A stretch of DNA of 42,749 nt from Candidatus Cloacimonadota bacterium (lineage in GTDB: Bacteria > Cloacimonadota > Cloacimonadia > Cloacimonadales > Cloacimonadaceae): contig JAKPXC010000108.1 in NCBI GenBank assembly GCA_029567705.1, positions 1 through 42,749 of the forward strand. Direction: 5' to 3'. The notes under the pieces are model-generated. The model saw only the letters and a program-made list of their open reading frames with translations, ran no database searches and had not been told where the DNA came from. Made by a program: the position numbers and the translations under genes. This document shows positions 33,544 to 42,487 of this stretch, one piece after another (the first letter of the stretch is position 1; every line of letters begins with the position of its first letter).

Positions 33544-35424
33544 TTGAAGCCGTACTATGTCCTGGCATTTCTTCTGGTTGGGTGTGCTCTATTGACTGCA
33601 ACCCGGCCGGATAGCCTGAAGACTTACACCCTGCAGCCTATAGCAGTGGTGGCAGATTTGCCCGGGCAAAGCATAGGTACGGCAGAACTTGTACCAATTG
33701 TGCAGGGAGAGGAAGGTCTTTCGCTCTCCCTGCGCGATTATGTCTCCGGAATTCCTGGACTCTCTGCAACAACGGGAACCAAGGATGAAAGCTCCATCCG
33801 CATCAGAGGTTTCAGGAAGACTGATCTGAAAGTGATGATCGATGGACGTCCCCTCACCAGTGGGTACTTTGGAAACGTTGATCTTAACAACATCCTGGGC
33901 TCAGACATCTCCGGTGTCATGATCGTAAAAGGTCCCAGTTCTTCCCTTTATGGAGTGGGAACCTTGGGTGGAACCCTGAACCTTCTAACCCGTCCAGGCA
34001 GTGAGCATAGCCTCTTTCGGCTGGGGCTGGGTATGAAGAGGAACAACACCAATCTGATAGAACTGAGCAGTGGCGGGGACTTTGGTTCCTGGGCGTACAA
34101 GCTTTCTGCATCTCGAAGCCACACAGATGGTTTCGTGCTCTCCGATGCTTTTGAGCAAACGGCTTTTGAGAATGGAGGCCCGCGCAACAACGCATCCAAA
34201 ACTGCTTACAATCTCCAGGCCAGTCTCGAAAGGGAGTTTGGTTTGGCAAACAGGCTGGGCTTCTCCATTGGATATAACAACCAGGATAGAAAGAAGGTCC
34301 CTGCTTCCATCTATGAGCAACGCTACCGGGTCTACGACGATTGGTACCGCAGCTATAGCACTCTGAACGGAGTCTTCTACCTGGGAGATGAGCTGTCCCT
34401 CCTGGGTTCTGTTTACTTAGACAGCTCTTACGACCAGTATCTGGAATACAATGATCCAGCCTATCAGGTACTTTCTCTGGATTCCAAGATGGATAGCCGT
34501 TCTTTGGGGATAAATCCTCGTCTGGTCTGGAATGCTTCACCGTCATTGGTGGTGAACACCGGCTTCAGGATGGAGAACCACAACTCTAAAAGGAAAGACA
34601 ATGCAGGATACCTGAACTGGAAGCACTCCAGCTTGAATACCGGCAATGTTTTCCTAACGGCTGATTACGATTACAGCACTAAGATCAGAATAAACAGCTC
34701 TCTAGGTTTGAGTGTCTACGATCTGGGAAAATCCCTTGATCTGATCCCGGAACCCGCCATCAACCTGAGTTATGGCAGTTCTGCTGCTTCTCTAACTCTT
34801 TCCGGGGGGATAAACAGTGCCAGCCCCACCATGAGGCAGCTTTTCAGTACGAACACCGGTAATCCGGAGCTTTCTCCACAGCGAGCCTTCAAGACGGAAC
34901 TCTCCGGCAAGAGCAATCTGAACCTGAACGGGATGAATCTTCATCTGGAAGCCACTCTCTTCTTGAATAGGATTAATGACCTGATAGACCTGTACCAAGG
35001 CAGATACGAGAATATCTATTCGTATGAAAGCCATGGGGCAGAACTGAGTATCCTGGCAAGTTTTGGTGCCGTTTGGGAGACCTCACTGGATTACGCCTGG
35101 CTGGATTATGAGCTGAAGGACGGTTACATTCTTACAGAGAGTCCCAAGCACAGCATAATCATGAAGAATAGCATCAGTCTACCCTGGAGATTGAGCTTGA
35201 TAGAGACAAGTTCATGGACGGGAGAGAGGCAATCGGCAGATTCTGCGGGATACTACCACACACTTGGAGCATATTGGAAGCATGATCTTCAACTAAGCAG
35301 AAGCTGGAGCAAGTATAGGGTATATGTGGGTTTGGAGAATGTTACAGATGAGGATTATTCCCTCGAATACGGATATCCTGCCAGTGGATTGGATTTCAAC
35401 GCGGGCCTGGAACTGAGTATCTAG
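33544..35424 (+). CDS. TonB-dependent outer-membrane receptor (BtuB-sized)
   Basis: A 626-residue outer-membrane receptor energised by TonB. The signal peptide (about 1-20) is followed by a possible TonB box near TYTLQPIAVV and a plug domain (about 45-150: LRDYVSGIPGLSATTGTKDESSIRIRGF, MIDGRPL, VMIVKGPSSSLYG, GTLNLLTR). A 22-strand-type barrel ends in the family tail YVGLENVTDEDYSLEYGYP and LDFNAGLELSI. The start is a TTG at 33544; no ATG fits. Size and the structured leader of the unit suggest a cobalamin or metal-complex substrate, but nothing in the sequence fixes this. The stop overlaps the parvulin stop by four bases. Confidence 0.92.
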   Translation: MKPYYVLAFLLVGCALLTATRPDSLKTYTLQPIAVVADLPGQSIGTAELVPIVQGEEGLSLSLRDYVSGIPGLSATTGTKDESSIRIRGFRKTDLKVMIDGRPLTSGYFGNVDLNNILGSDISGVMIVKGPSSSLYGVGTLGGTLNLLTRPGSEHSLFRLGLGMKRNNTNLIELSSGGDFGSWAYKLSASRSHTDGFVLSDAFEQTAFENGGPRNNASKTAYNLQASLEREFGLANRLGFSIGYNNQDRKKVPASIYEQRYRVYDDWYRSYSTLNGVFYLGDELSLLGSVYLDSSYDQYLEYNDPAYQVLSLDSKMDSRSLGINPRLVWNASPSLVVNTGFRMENHNSKRKDNAGYLNWKHSSLNTGNVFLTADYDYSTKIRINSSLGLSVYDLGKSLDLIPEPAINLSYGSSAASLTLSGGINSASPTMRQLFSTNTGNPELSPQRAFKTELSGKSNLNLNGMNLHLEATLFLNRINDLIDLYQGRYENIYSYESHGAELSILASFGAVWETSLDYAWLDYELKDGYILTESPKHSIIMKNSISLPWRLSLIETSSWTGERQSADSAGYYHTLGAYWKHDLQLSRSWSKYRVYVGLENVTDEDYSLEYGYPASGLDFNAGLELSI

Positions 35425-36272
35425 TAGCTGTATTCCTCATCAAGTATCTGGATGGCGTCACCACATTGATCTCGAAGCTTCTTGACCAGCTTCACCAAGG
35501 TATACTCCATCTCTATTTGTGTAAGACGTGAGCGGAGTAGCTCTTTCATTTCTTCAAACTCAATCTGTCTGGATTCCCGCTTGCCTGTAACCATTAGTAA
35601 ATGGTAACCATGCCGGGTGAGGAAAGGTTCGCTGATCTGATCTATCTCCAGCTCGAAGGCTTTGTCTTCAATCTCTTTCAGGAGCCTGCCACGGGGGAAC
35701 CAACCCAGGTCTCCGCAATTGCAGTTGCTGGGACATTCAGAATACTCTGCACTCAGCTTAATAAAATCTCCCGGACTCTTTATCTGTGCCAGGACTTCTC
35801 TGCAACGTGCCAGAGAGTCTTCACCTGTTCCGGCGATCAGGAGATGGGATGCACGTACCTCGGGACCATGAATGAAGATTTCCTTTTGCTCCAGGTAATA
35901 CTTACGTAATTGCTCATCAGTTATCTTGATCTTTTCCTTGAAGACAGTGCTGAGGTATTTCTTCAAGATAATCCGGCAGCGAAGCAGTTTATCAAGCCCT
36001 CTGGCTGCTTTATCGTGATGATCGTCTATCTTCTGATCACCGAATTCCTTTTCCAGCACATCCATAAGAAGAGCATCATACTCTTCATCAGTGGCGATGA
36101 AGCCTTTGCTGACTGCTTCATTGAATAATAGAGCTCTGTCTATCAGTTTGGCCAGAGAAGTTATGCGTAAGAGATGATCAGGAGCTTTGTCCCCAACAAC
36201 GAAGCTGCTGCATTCTCGTAAGACGTCACTTTCCGTAATGTCTGTGTCATATACTGTTGCAATGATTCGCAT
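35421..36272 (-). CDS. Parvulin-type peptidyl-prolyl isomerase
   Basis: The 283-residue protein has an N-terminal helical part (about 1-130) and a parvulin domain (about 140-235): RASHLLIAGTGEDS, FIKLSAEYSECPSN, GDLGWFPRGRLLKEIEDKAFELE, ISEPFLTRHGYHLLMV. It speeds cis-trans isomerisation of Xaa-Pro bonds. There is no signal peptide, so unlike SurA or PrsA it is probably cytoplasmic. A Cys cluster (CPSNCNC) replaces the usual Gly-rich loop before GDLG. GAGGAAC precedes the start. It is the last gene after uridine kinase, mutL and miaA, 18 bases after miaA. Confidence 0.88.
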   Translation of the reverse strand: MRIIATVYDTDITESDVLRECSSFVVGDKAPDHLLRITSLAKLIDRALLFNEAVSKGFIATDEEYDALLMDVLEKEFGDQKIDDHHDKAARGLDKLLRCRIILKKYLSTVFKEKIKITDEQLRKYYLEQKEIFIHGPEVRASHLLIAGTGEDSLARCREVLAQIKSPGDFIKLSAEYSECPSNCNCGDLGWFPRGRLLKEIEDKAFELEIDQISEPFLTRHGYHLLMVTGKRESRQIEFEEMKELLRSRLTQIEMEYTLVKLVKKLRDQCGDAIQILDEEYSY

Positions 36273-36290
36273 CTAGTTCCTCAAGACTTG

Positions 36291-37217
36291 TCAACTCGCA
36301 GACGCACCAAGCTTTTCTGAGAGCAACCTGTTTATATCTGATAAATTAAAGTCTGAGGATGGGATTGTCAAATCAAAACTCTGTTTTCTATACCAAGTAA
36401 TCTGACGTTTGGCATAATTACGGCTGTGTTGCTTGGCTATTACCATTGCTTCATTGAGGCTGAGCTCTCCCTTCAGGAAGGGGATAAACTCTTTATAACC
36501 AACGCTATTCAAGCCCGGATCATACTCCGTGTATCCCATCTGCATCACACCATGGATTTCATCCAACAAGCCTTGCTCAAGCATCAGATCCAGCCTCTTC
36601 TCAATTCTTGTGTAGAGAAGTTCCCGAGGGGGAGCGATCAGGATGCGAAAAGCCAGGTAGGCTTCTTGGGATTTCTGCTCCTGCCAGTGCTGACTGAGGG
36701 CTTTTCCGGTGAATCGATAGACCTCTAAAGCCCTCAGAATCCTCTGTTTATCATTGCTGCTGATCTTTGCGGCAGAGATGGGATCAACCTGGCAAAGTTC
36801 ATCATAAAGACAAGCCAGGCTAGATCTACCCAGCTCTTCCAGCAGTTCCTCTTTCACGCCTGAGGGGATGGGGGGGAGCTTGCAGAGCCCTTCCAGCAAA
36901 GAGCGGATATAGAGCCCGGTTCCTCCACAAATGATAGGTACTAATCCTTGTTCATCAAGAGATAAGCAGATCTTCCCGGCATCTTTCACATAAGCTCCCG
37001 CATTATAAGCCTCAGAAGGCTCCAGGAAATCTATCAGATGATGTGCAATTCTCTTCCGATCATCCAGCCCCGGCTTGGCTGTGCCAATATCCAGATACTT
37101 GTAAACTTGCCGGGAATCTGCAGAGATGATCTGGCTGCCCAGATGCTCCGCCAAAGCCATGGCAAGAGCGGATTTTCCTGAGGCAGTAGGCCCTTCAATG
37201 ATTACGACGGGTATCAT
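36291..37217 (-). CDS. miaA: tRNA dimethylallyltransferase
   Basis: MiaA adds a dimethylallyl group to A37 of tRNAs that read codons beginning with U. The 308-residue protein has the P-loop GPTASGKSALA, ISADSRQVYKYLDIGTAKP, HHLIDFLEP, ICGGTGLYIRSLL and NDKQRILRALEVYRFTGK, and the C-terminal RNYAKRQITWYRK. All are family hallmarks. Its ATG overlaps the mutL TGA (ATGA), a common mutL-miaA pairing. Confidence 0.97.
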   Translation of the reverse strand: MIPVVIIEGPTASGKSALAMALAEHLGSQIISADSRQVYKYLDIGTAKPGLDDRKRIAHHLIDFLEPSEAYNAGAYVKDAGKICLSLDEQGLVPIICGGTGLYIRSLLEGLCKLPPIPSGVKEELLEELGRSSLACLYDELCQVDPISAAKISSNDKQRILRALEVYRFTGKALSQHWQEQKSQEAYLAFRILIAPPRELLYTRIEKRLDLMLEQGLLDEIHGVMQMGYTEYDPGLNSVGYKEFIPFLKGELSLNEAMVIAKQHSRNYAKRQITWYRKQSFDLTIPSSDFNLSDINRLLSEKLGASAS

Positions 37218-39109
37218 ACCAAACGCTTAAAGCGCTTTTCAAACTCCACCAAGGGCATCTTGATAATCACCGGACGTCCATGCGGACAAAAATATGGAAC
37301 CTTGCAGGCAAAGAGTTCATTGATCAGGTTCAGCATTTCCTTGCGGCTCAGCTTGTGTCCCGCTTTGATGGAGGACTTGCAGGCAATGGACTTCGCCATA
37401 CTGTCCCGGAAATCCGGATTCACTTCCAGTTCTTCTTCCAATTGCTTGAGTATTTCCACAAAAACCTTGCCGCCCTGCCAATCACCCAGTTCGGCAGGAA
37501 TCTCTTCCACCACCAGAGAATCTCCACTGAATTTCTTCAGGACAAAGCCTATCTTTTCCAAAAGCTCCAGGTTCTGATCCAATAGCTGCTTGATCTCTCC
37601 CGCAATGTAGGCTGGAATATCTATCACGATAGGCACAATCAGCTTTTGTCTCACAGCCGGAGCCCCGGCAGTACGATGCAGCAGCCTTTCATAGACAATC
37701 CGTTCATGCGCTGCATGCTGATCAATTGCCACAAGGCCATCTTCCACCTGCACAAAGATATAGGTATTGTGCAATTGCCAGGGATTGATGTAGTCCTCTT
37801 CATTAGTCTGAATCAACCTGAAGCTCACATTATCGTTTGGTTCTTCCGGAAGCAGATCCATTTGCTCAGTGTCTTCGGCTTTTTCTTGATTGAATACCGG
37901 TATGGTTTGACGGGAAGGAGGCAGTTCCGGTTCTTTAAAGAGATCAGGTTGATAGAGATTGCCAAATTCCTTTTTATAACTGCTGTAACGCGGGATGTCC
38001 ACACTGGATTTGAAAAGTTCCCGCTCGGCAAAACTGGCTTGCCCCGGTTCCCGGGCAGACTCAAACTTCGGCAGAGCAGCATCGAACTTCCTCTGCTCAT
38101 AGCCCTTGAGGGCATCACGGAGCGTGGAAAGCACCATGCCATGCACATGCTGAGATTCCCGGAAGCGCACTTCCTGCTTGGTAGGGTGGACGTTTACGTC
38201 GATCATATCCGGCGGAACGTTCACAAAGATCAGGTAAGGAGGAGTGCTTCCCTTGGCCCATACTCTGGTCTTCAGAATGAAGGGTTCATAAGCAGCTTTG
38301 ACGGCGTGTTTGATGGTCCTGTCGTTGATAAAGCGTCCATTCACAAAAACATACTGCAGATCCAAGATCTTATCGCTGCGATCTTCAAGCCCGAAGATGA
38401 AGCCTTCCACGGAGTACTCTCCCACTTGGTTGAACACCGGTATCACATCATCGGTGAAAAAGCCCGAACCAAAGACGTCCGCCATCCGCACTGTCCGTTC
38501 CGGAGTGCTCACATAATTCAGCTTCTCCCGTCCATCCACGATCAGTTTCAAAGAGACTTGGGGATATATAATAGATTGATAATGAAAGTATTTCAGAATA
38601 TGCTTCAATTCGGCGGATTCGGAACGCAGAAACTTCCTTCTGGCCGGGATGTTTTTGAACAGCCCCTTCACAATAATGGTCGTGCCGGGATTGGAAGCCG
38701 TTTTACTCACATTTATCAGGCGTCCATTGGCATATTCGATCCGGGTGGCCATCTCAGCTTCGGCAGTCTTGGTCACAAGCGAGAAACTGCTTACTGAAGC
38801 TATGCTGGGCAGCGCTTCGCCCCTGAAGCCCAGAGAATGGATGCTGATAATATCTTCCACCGTTTTGATCTTGGAGGTGGAATGCCGCTCAAAGGCCAGC
38901 ATGGCATCTTCTTCGCTCATGCCTATGCCGTTGTCGGTAACCTGGATGTAATCCTTTCCGCCTTTGTCAACACTCACCACAATATTGGTGGCACCTGCAT
39001 CCAGCGAGTTTTCCACCAGTTCTTTCACCACAGAAGCCGGGCGTTCGATCACTTCGCCTGCGGCGATTTTGTTGCGAACGTCTTCGCTGAGGATATGAAT
39101 TCTGCTCAT
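37214..39109 (-). CDS. mutL: DNA mismatch repair protein MutL
   Basis: The 631-residue protein has the GHKL ATPase motifs VKELVENSLDAGAT, DNGIGM, STSKI and GFRGEALPSIASV. The C-terminal endonuclease and dimer domain shows DQHAAHERIVYE (near residue 460), ACKSS and CPHGRP (near 606), with FEKRFKRL at the end. The DQHA(X)2E(X)4E motif predicts nicking activity, as in bacteria lacking MutH. No mutS is in the window. It lies 12 bases after the uridine kinase-like gene. Confidence 0.97.
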   Translation of the reverse strand: MSRIHILSEDVRNKIAAGEVIERPASVVKELVENSLDAGATNIVVSVDKGGKDYIQVTDNGIGMSEEDAMLAFERHSTSKIKTVEDIISIHSLGFRGEALPSIASVSSFSLVTKTAEAEMATRIEYANGRLINVSKTASNPGTTIIVKGLFKNIPARRKFLRSESAELKHILKYFHYQSIIYPQVSLKLIVDGREKLNYVSTPERTVRMADVFGSGFFTDDVIPVFNQVGEYSVEGFIFGLEDRSDKILDLQYVFVNGRFINDRTIKHAVKAAYEPFILKTRVWAKGSTPPYLIFVNVPPDMIDVNVHPTKQEVRFRESQHVHGMVLSTLRDALKGYEQRKFDAALPKFESAREPGQASFAERELFKSSVDIPRYSSYKKEFGNLYQPDLFKEPELPPSRQTIPVFNQEKAEDTEQMDLLPEEPNDNVSFRLIQTNEEDYINPWQLHNTYIFVQVEDGLVAIDQHAAHERIVYERLLHRTAGAPAVRQKLIVPIVIDIPAYIAGEIKQLLDQNLELLEKIGFVLKKFSGDSLVVEEIPAELGDWQGGKVFVEILKQLEEELEVNPDFRDSMAKSIACKSSIKAGHKLSRKEMLNLINELFACKVPYFCPHGRPVIIKMPLVEFEKRFKRLV

Positions 39110-39121
39110 CTATCCATCCTT

Positions 39122-40783
39122 CTAGTAGCGGAAGATACTGCCGCTGGTAAACTCCCGAATAATGGAGTTGAAAGGCACCAGCGCATCCGGGATATCATTG
39201 CAATAGCTCAGCAGCCGGAGTAGCCTCTGAGCTTCGGTATAGCTCGAGCTGGTGGAGGGAACCCTTTGCAAGAGCTTCCAGGCGTGTTTTCTAAGCACTC
39301 CAAGTTCATAGGTAAGGCTGCTGTTGAACATATAATCAGCATTCTCCTGATAGGGGAAGATGTTCTTCTCTTCGCCTTCACGGACGTCCGGCCAGCGGTG
39401 AATAGTCTCCGTGGCAGAGTAGCCTCTGTACTGATGATCCCGCACAATGCGGCGAATCAAGCGGCAATCCGTGGTGGGGATGCGGTTGTGATTGTCTATA
39501 TTGAGTTGATTGAGTGCGCTGATATAGATTTTGGCTTTGCGATCTCTGGGAATGGATTCCGTGAGCAGCTCGTTCAAGCCGTGAATGCCTTCCATCACGA
39601 TCACATTATCTTCTCCCAGTTTCACACTGCGGTTGCTTCTGCGGCGAATGCCCCGGGTGAAGTCATAAACCGGCAAGTCAACCCTCTCTCCATTGAGCAT
39701 GGCACTGAGCTGTTCATTCAGGAAATCCAGATCCATGGCATAGATGGATTCAAAGTCATAATCCCCATTCTCTTTCTTGGCGGTTTTGTCCCGATCATGA
39801 AAATAGTCATCCATCCCGATCACGATCGGCTTGGCCTTGGAAGCTTGCAATTGAACTCCCAATCGCTTGGCAAAAGTTGTTTTACCACTGGAAGAAGGTC
39901 CTGCGATCAGGATAAGTTTAATAGCTTTGTTGCTGGCGATGTTGGCAGCTATCTCGGCGATCTTTTTCTCGTGCAGAGCTTCTTCCACCAGGATGAATTC
40001 CGAAATATCGTAGTTATCATTCAGCACGTTTATGTCGTTGATAGTGTGAACGCTGAGGATATCCAGCCACTTATCATGTTCCTGATGCAAGCTAAAGATC
40101 TTCCTGGGTAATTTGAGGGGCTGGGCAATCTCAAAGTCCTTACCGGAGGGGAAACGCAGGATGAAGCCCGGTGACTGATAGACCAGCTCAAATTTGTCTA
40201 TCATCCCGGTACGATCAGCCAGAGGACGGATGTACATGTCGTAATACTTTCCGCTACGGTAAATAAAGACACTGGGTTGGAAGTGATACTTGATATTCTT
40301 CACCAAGTCTTTTCTGCCCATTTGGGAGAACAAATCCACGGCTTCATCCTGGCGCACTTCGATCTTTTCGATGGGGAGATTGGCTTCCACTATGGCACGC
40401 ATTTCTTGAGTGAGCCGGGAGCAATCTTCTTCCGTCCAGGTCTGACAATTGAAGACTTCGCAGAAAACACCATCACCCACAGAATGCTCCACCACCAGAG
40501 TGTGTTGTGTGCCCAGCAGGTTGTAAAGCGCTTTTGTCATCACGAAGATGGCAGAATCCTGATATATCCGGAGTCCTTCTGGGTGTTGCCAGGAGATGCC
40601 ATCCACCATGGTGTCGTGCTCCAATAGATATTCATCATTGACATAAAGGCTATGGTTTAATTTATAGGACAGTATGTACTTGTTATCAATTTCGGCTTGA
40701 TGAACCAGCTCTTTGATAGTGAGAGGAGCCTCCAGAACTATCACACTGTGTTTTATGCCGTTTAATCTAAGATCTATTTTCAT
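39122..40783 (-). CDS. Uridine kinase-like nucleoside kinase with ThrRS-like N-terminus
   Basis: The 553-residue protein has a TGS-like start (KIDLRLNGIKHSVIVLEAPLTIKELV), then a threonyl-tRNA-synthetase-like second domain (HTLVVEHSVGDGVFCEVF), and finally a P-loop kinase (GPSSSGKTTFAKRLG, near residue 295; GMDDYFHDRDKT; YDFTRGIRR; VIVMEGIHGLNELL). This architecture is known for large bacterial nucleoside kinases. I chose ATG 40783 because AAGGAAG precedes it; an upstream in-frame ATG at 40807 lacks a site. Substrate preference is inferred from the family only. Confidence 0.88.
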   Translation of the reverse strand: MKIDLRLNGIKHSVIVLEAPLTIKELVHQAEIDNKYILSYKLNHSLYVNDEYLLEHDTMVDGISWQHPEGLRIYQDSAIFVMTKALYNLLGTQHTLVVEHSVGDGVFCEVFNCQTWTEEDCSRLTQEMRAIVEANLPIEKIEVRQDEAVDLFSQMGRKDLVKNIKYHFQPSVFIYRSGKYYDMYIRPLADRTGMIDKFELVYQSPGFILRFPSGKDFEIAQPLKLPRKIFSLHQEHDKWLDILSVHTINDINVLNDNYDISEFILVEEALHEKKIAEIAANIASNKAIKLILIAGPSSSGKTTFAKRLGVQLQASKAKPIVIGMDDYFHDRDKTAKKENGDYDFESIYAMDLDFLNEQLSAMLNGERVDLPVYDFTRGIRRRSNRSVKLGEDNVIVMEGIHGLNELLTESIPRDRKAKIYISALNQLNIDNHNRIPTTDCRLIRRIVRDHQYRGYSATETIHRWPDVREGEEKNIFPYQENADYMFNSSLTYELGVLRKHAWKLLQRVPSTSSSYTEAQRLLRLLSYCNDIPDALVPFNSIIREFTSGSIFRY

Positions 40784-40836
40784 TGTAACTTCCTTAGTAT
40801 AGTGCAATGAGTCAAAAATAAGCAGGTGCCTAATTC

Positions 40837-40842
40837 GTCAAG
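40837..40842 (-). promoter_or_regulatory. Candidate -35 box (TTGACG) for the mutL operon
   Basis: On the minus strand TTGACG lies 54 bases before the start at 40783, in the short divergent region before the YitT-family gene. TATTTT follows 15 bases later and could be the -10. The spacing is short. Confidence 0.3.
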
Positions 40843-40860
40843 ACTTAAGGAGTCGATAAG

Positions 40861-41814
40861 ATGCCATTTATGAACAAACGTCAGATCAAAAGAGAACTGC
40901 TTCGCTCTCTTGGGATAGTCTTTGCTGCAATCTTCTTTGGGTTGGGATACAGTTGGTTCTTGCTGCCTTACAACATCTCTCCCGGGGGTGTGGCAGGTAT
41001 AGCCCAGATCATCAACCATTACACCAATGCTCCTTATGGCATCACCATGATTCTGATTAATATCCCTTTGTTTGTAGTCAGTTTCATTTTTATAGGCAGA
41101 TCATTTGGCGGAAAGTCGCTCTGGGGCATGCTGGCAGCTTCTTTTATGACGGATCTGCTGTCTTTTCCCACTCTTCATAAGCTGGGAATCATTCGGGATC
41201 TGAGCCAATACACCCACGTTTTGGATAACGGCAGGCAAATCTATGCCATGCTGCCTCCACAGGATATATATCTCTCTGCCATAGCAGGTTCAGTTCTTTT
41301 AGGTATTGGCATTGGCCTGATCTTCCGTTTCCGCGGTTCCACCGGTGGCACGGATATTCCTGTGGCATTGATCAAGCAGAAAGCCGGGCTCTCCATCGGT
41401 ATGGGCTATTGGCTGGTGGAAACTGCCATCATCCTGAGCGTGGGGCTCATGCTCAAAGACCCCAAGCTGATCATTTGGGGCTATGTGAATCTCTTTATCA
41501 CCACCAAGATCACCGATCTCACTTCCGAAGGTCTGCCCATGATCAAAGGCGTCTATGTTATCAGTCCGGAAGTGGATAAAATCCGCGATGAGATCTTCGA
41601 TAAGCTGGATAGAGGAGTGACCTTTCTCAAAGGGGAAAGCGGATTCCATAAGCGGGATATCGACGTGCTGTTCTGCGTTTTGAACCGGCGTCAGGTTCCG
41701 CAACTCACTGATATCGTTAAAGACATCGATCCCAAAGCTTTCATGATCGTAACCGATGTGAACGATGTGCTGGGCTATGGCTTCAAGAGCCGGAAAATCG
41801 ATCTGGCAGGATGA
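40861..41814 (+). CDS. YitT-family membrane protein
   Basis: The 317-residue protein has five or so membrane helices (about 15-210), with the family start FFGLGYSWFLLPYNISPGGVAGIAQI and GSTGGTDIPVALIKQKAGLSIGMGYWLVE. A cytoplasmic DUF2179 domain follows (about 230-310: GVTFLKGESGFHKRDIDVLFCVLNRRQ...IDPKAFMIVTDVNDVLGYGFK). The function of YitT proteins is not established. AAGGAG lies upstream of the start. It is divergent from the kinase-mutL operon. Confidence 0.92.
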   Translation: MPFMNKRQIKRELLRSLGIVFAAIFFGLGYSWFLLPYNISPGGVAGIAQIINHYTNAPYGITMILINIPLFVVSFIFIGRSFGGKSLWGMLAASFMTDLLSFPTLHKLGIIRDLSQYTHVLDNGRQIYAMLPPQDIYLSAIAGSVLLGIGIGLIFRFRGSTGGTDIPVALIKQKAGLSIGMGYWLVETAIILSVGLMLKDPKLIIWGYVNLFITTKITDLTSEGLPMIKGVYVISPEVDKIRDEIFDKLDRGVTFLKGESGFHKRDIDVLFCVLNRRQVPQLTDIVKDIDPKAFMIVTDVNDVLGYGFKSRKIDLAG

Positions 41815-42075
41815 TTGGTCAGTGAACAGAACGTGACAAGTGACCAGTAACATAGTGACTAGAGCTTCGCTGCTTTCGCATCCTTAACTGGGCTGCCAAA
41901 CTCCGATTTGGCAGAAACGCCTCTCAGTTAATACTTAATCGTGAGTAGTTAATAGAGCTTTTGCTACTTCGCTTTTGGCTGCCAATTCACCCCAATACCT
42001 CACTTCGTTCAGCTTTGAGGACCCCGATAACTCAGATATGGCAGAGACTCCTGACAGCTCTACATTAACGTCAGG

Positions 42076-42259
42076 TCATAGCGAGGGTGCGTAGCGAAGC
42101 GAAGCCCCTCGTTCCGAATCTTGGTGCCGACTCATTCCTCCTGAACTCTTCCCCTCCCCTGAGAGCACATCTCTCCCGGGAGGGGAAGAGTTATTCCCAT
42201 TTCAAGATTATTCCTGCCTCTTTCGAGGGGCTCCGCTTCGCTACGCACCCTCGCTATGA
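42076..42259. repeat. Composite inverted-repeat element
   Basis: Bases 42076-42111 are the reverse complement of 42224-42259 with one mismatch over 36 positions. Between them lies a 15-bp perfect palindrome (42144-42158 with 42178-42192) that itself holds a GAGAG/CTCTC hairpin (42161-42165, 42171-42175). The layout is that of a short non-autonomous element or an RNA-level structure. A 25-base part of the repeat also occurs at 467-491. Confidence 0.7.
42144..42192. repeat. Palindrome related to that at 143-177
   Basis: The 15-bp outer arms are perfectly complementary. The inner core GAGAG-CACAT-CTCTC differs by one loop base from GAGAG-CACAG-CTCTC at the left end. The outer stem sequences differ between the two but both still pair, as expected if structure is what is kept. 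Confidence 0.7.
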
Positions 42260-42332
42260 TCTGTCGCTCCCGTAGGATGACGGAACGTCTTTTCAATATC
42301 AATCCTAATGCCTTCCATATACGCTTCCGATT

Positions 42333-42368
42333 GCAGACGTCCTCGTCTGCACGTGCTTGGAGAGCACG
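42333..42368. repeat. Two adjacent small hairpins
   Basis: GCAGACG (42333-42339) pairs with CGTCTGC (42344-42350), and directly after it CGTGCT (42352-42357) pairs with AGCACG (42363-42368). Neither is followed by a T-run. Confidence 0.6.
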
Positions 42369-42411
42369 ATTTTGCTGCCTACTTCGCTGTTGACGAGACA
42401 TCCTCGCCAAT

Positions 42412-42487
42412 CGCTTCCTAATACGATTCCTTAACCCATCCTTAACCTCAGTTAAGGAAAGGTTTATTCTATAGTAAGTTATGGATA
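42412..42487 (+). repeat. 78-bp dispersed intergenic repeat, copy 3
   Basis: The core, including CCTTAAC-CTCA-GTTAAGG, matches the copies at 20650-20727 and 28761-28838. The right part is more diverged. The bases just after it (ATGGATAACTAGT, 42481-42493) recur at 191-203 near the left window end. Confidence 0.8.

Noticed and set aside
37646-38797. 383-codon open frame opposite mutL
   Set aside because: The minus strand encodes full-length MutL; the plus-strand translation resembles no protein and begins mid-gene.
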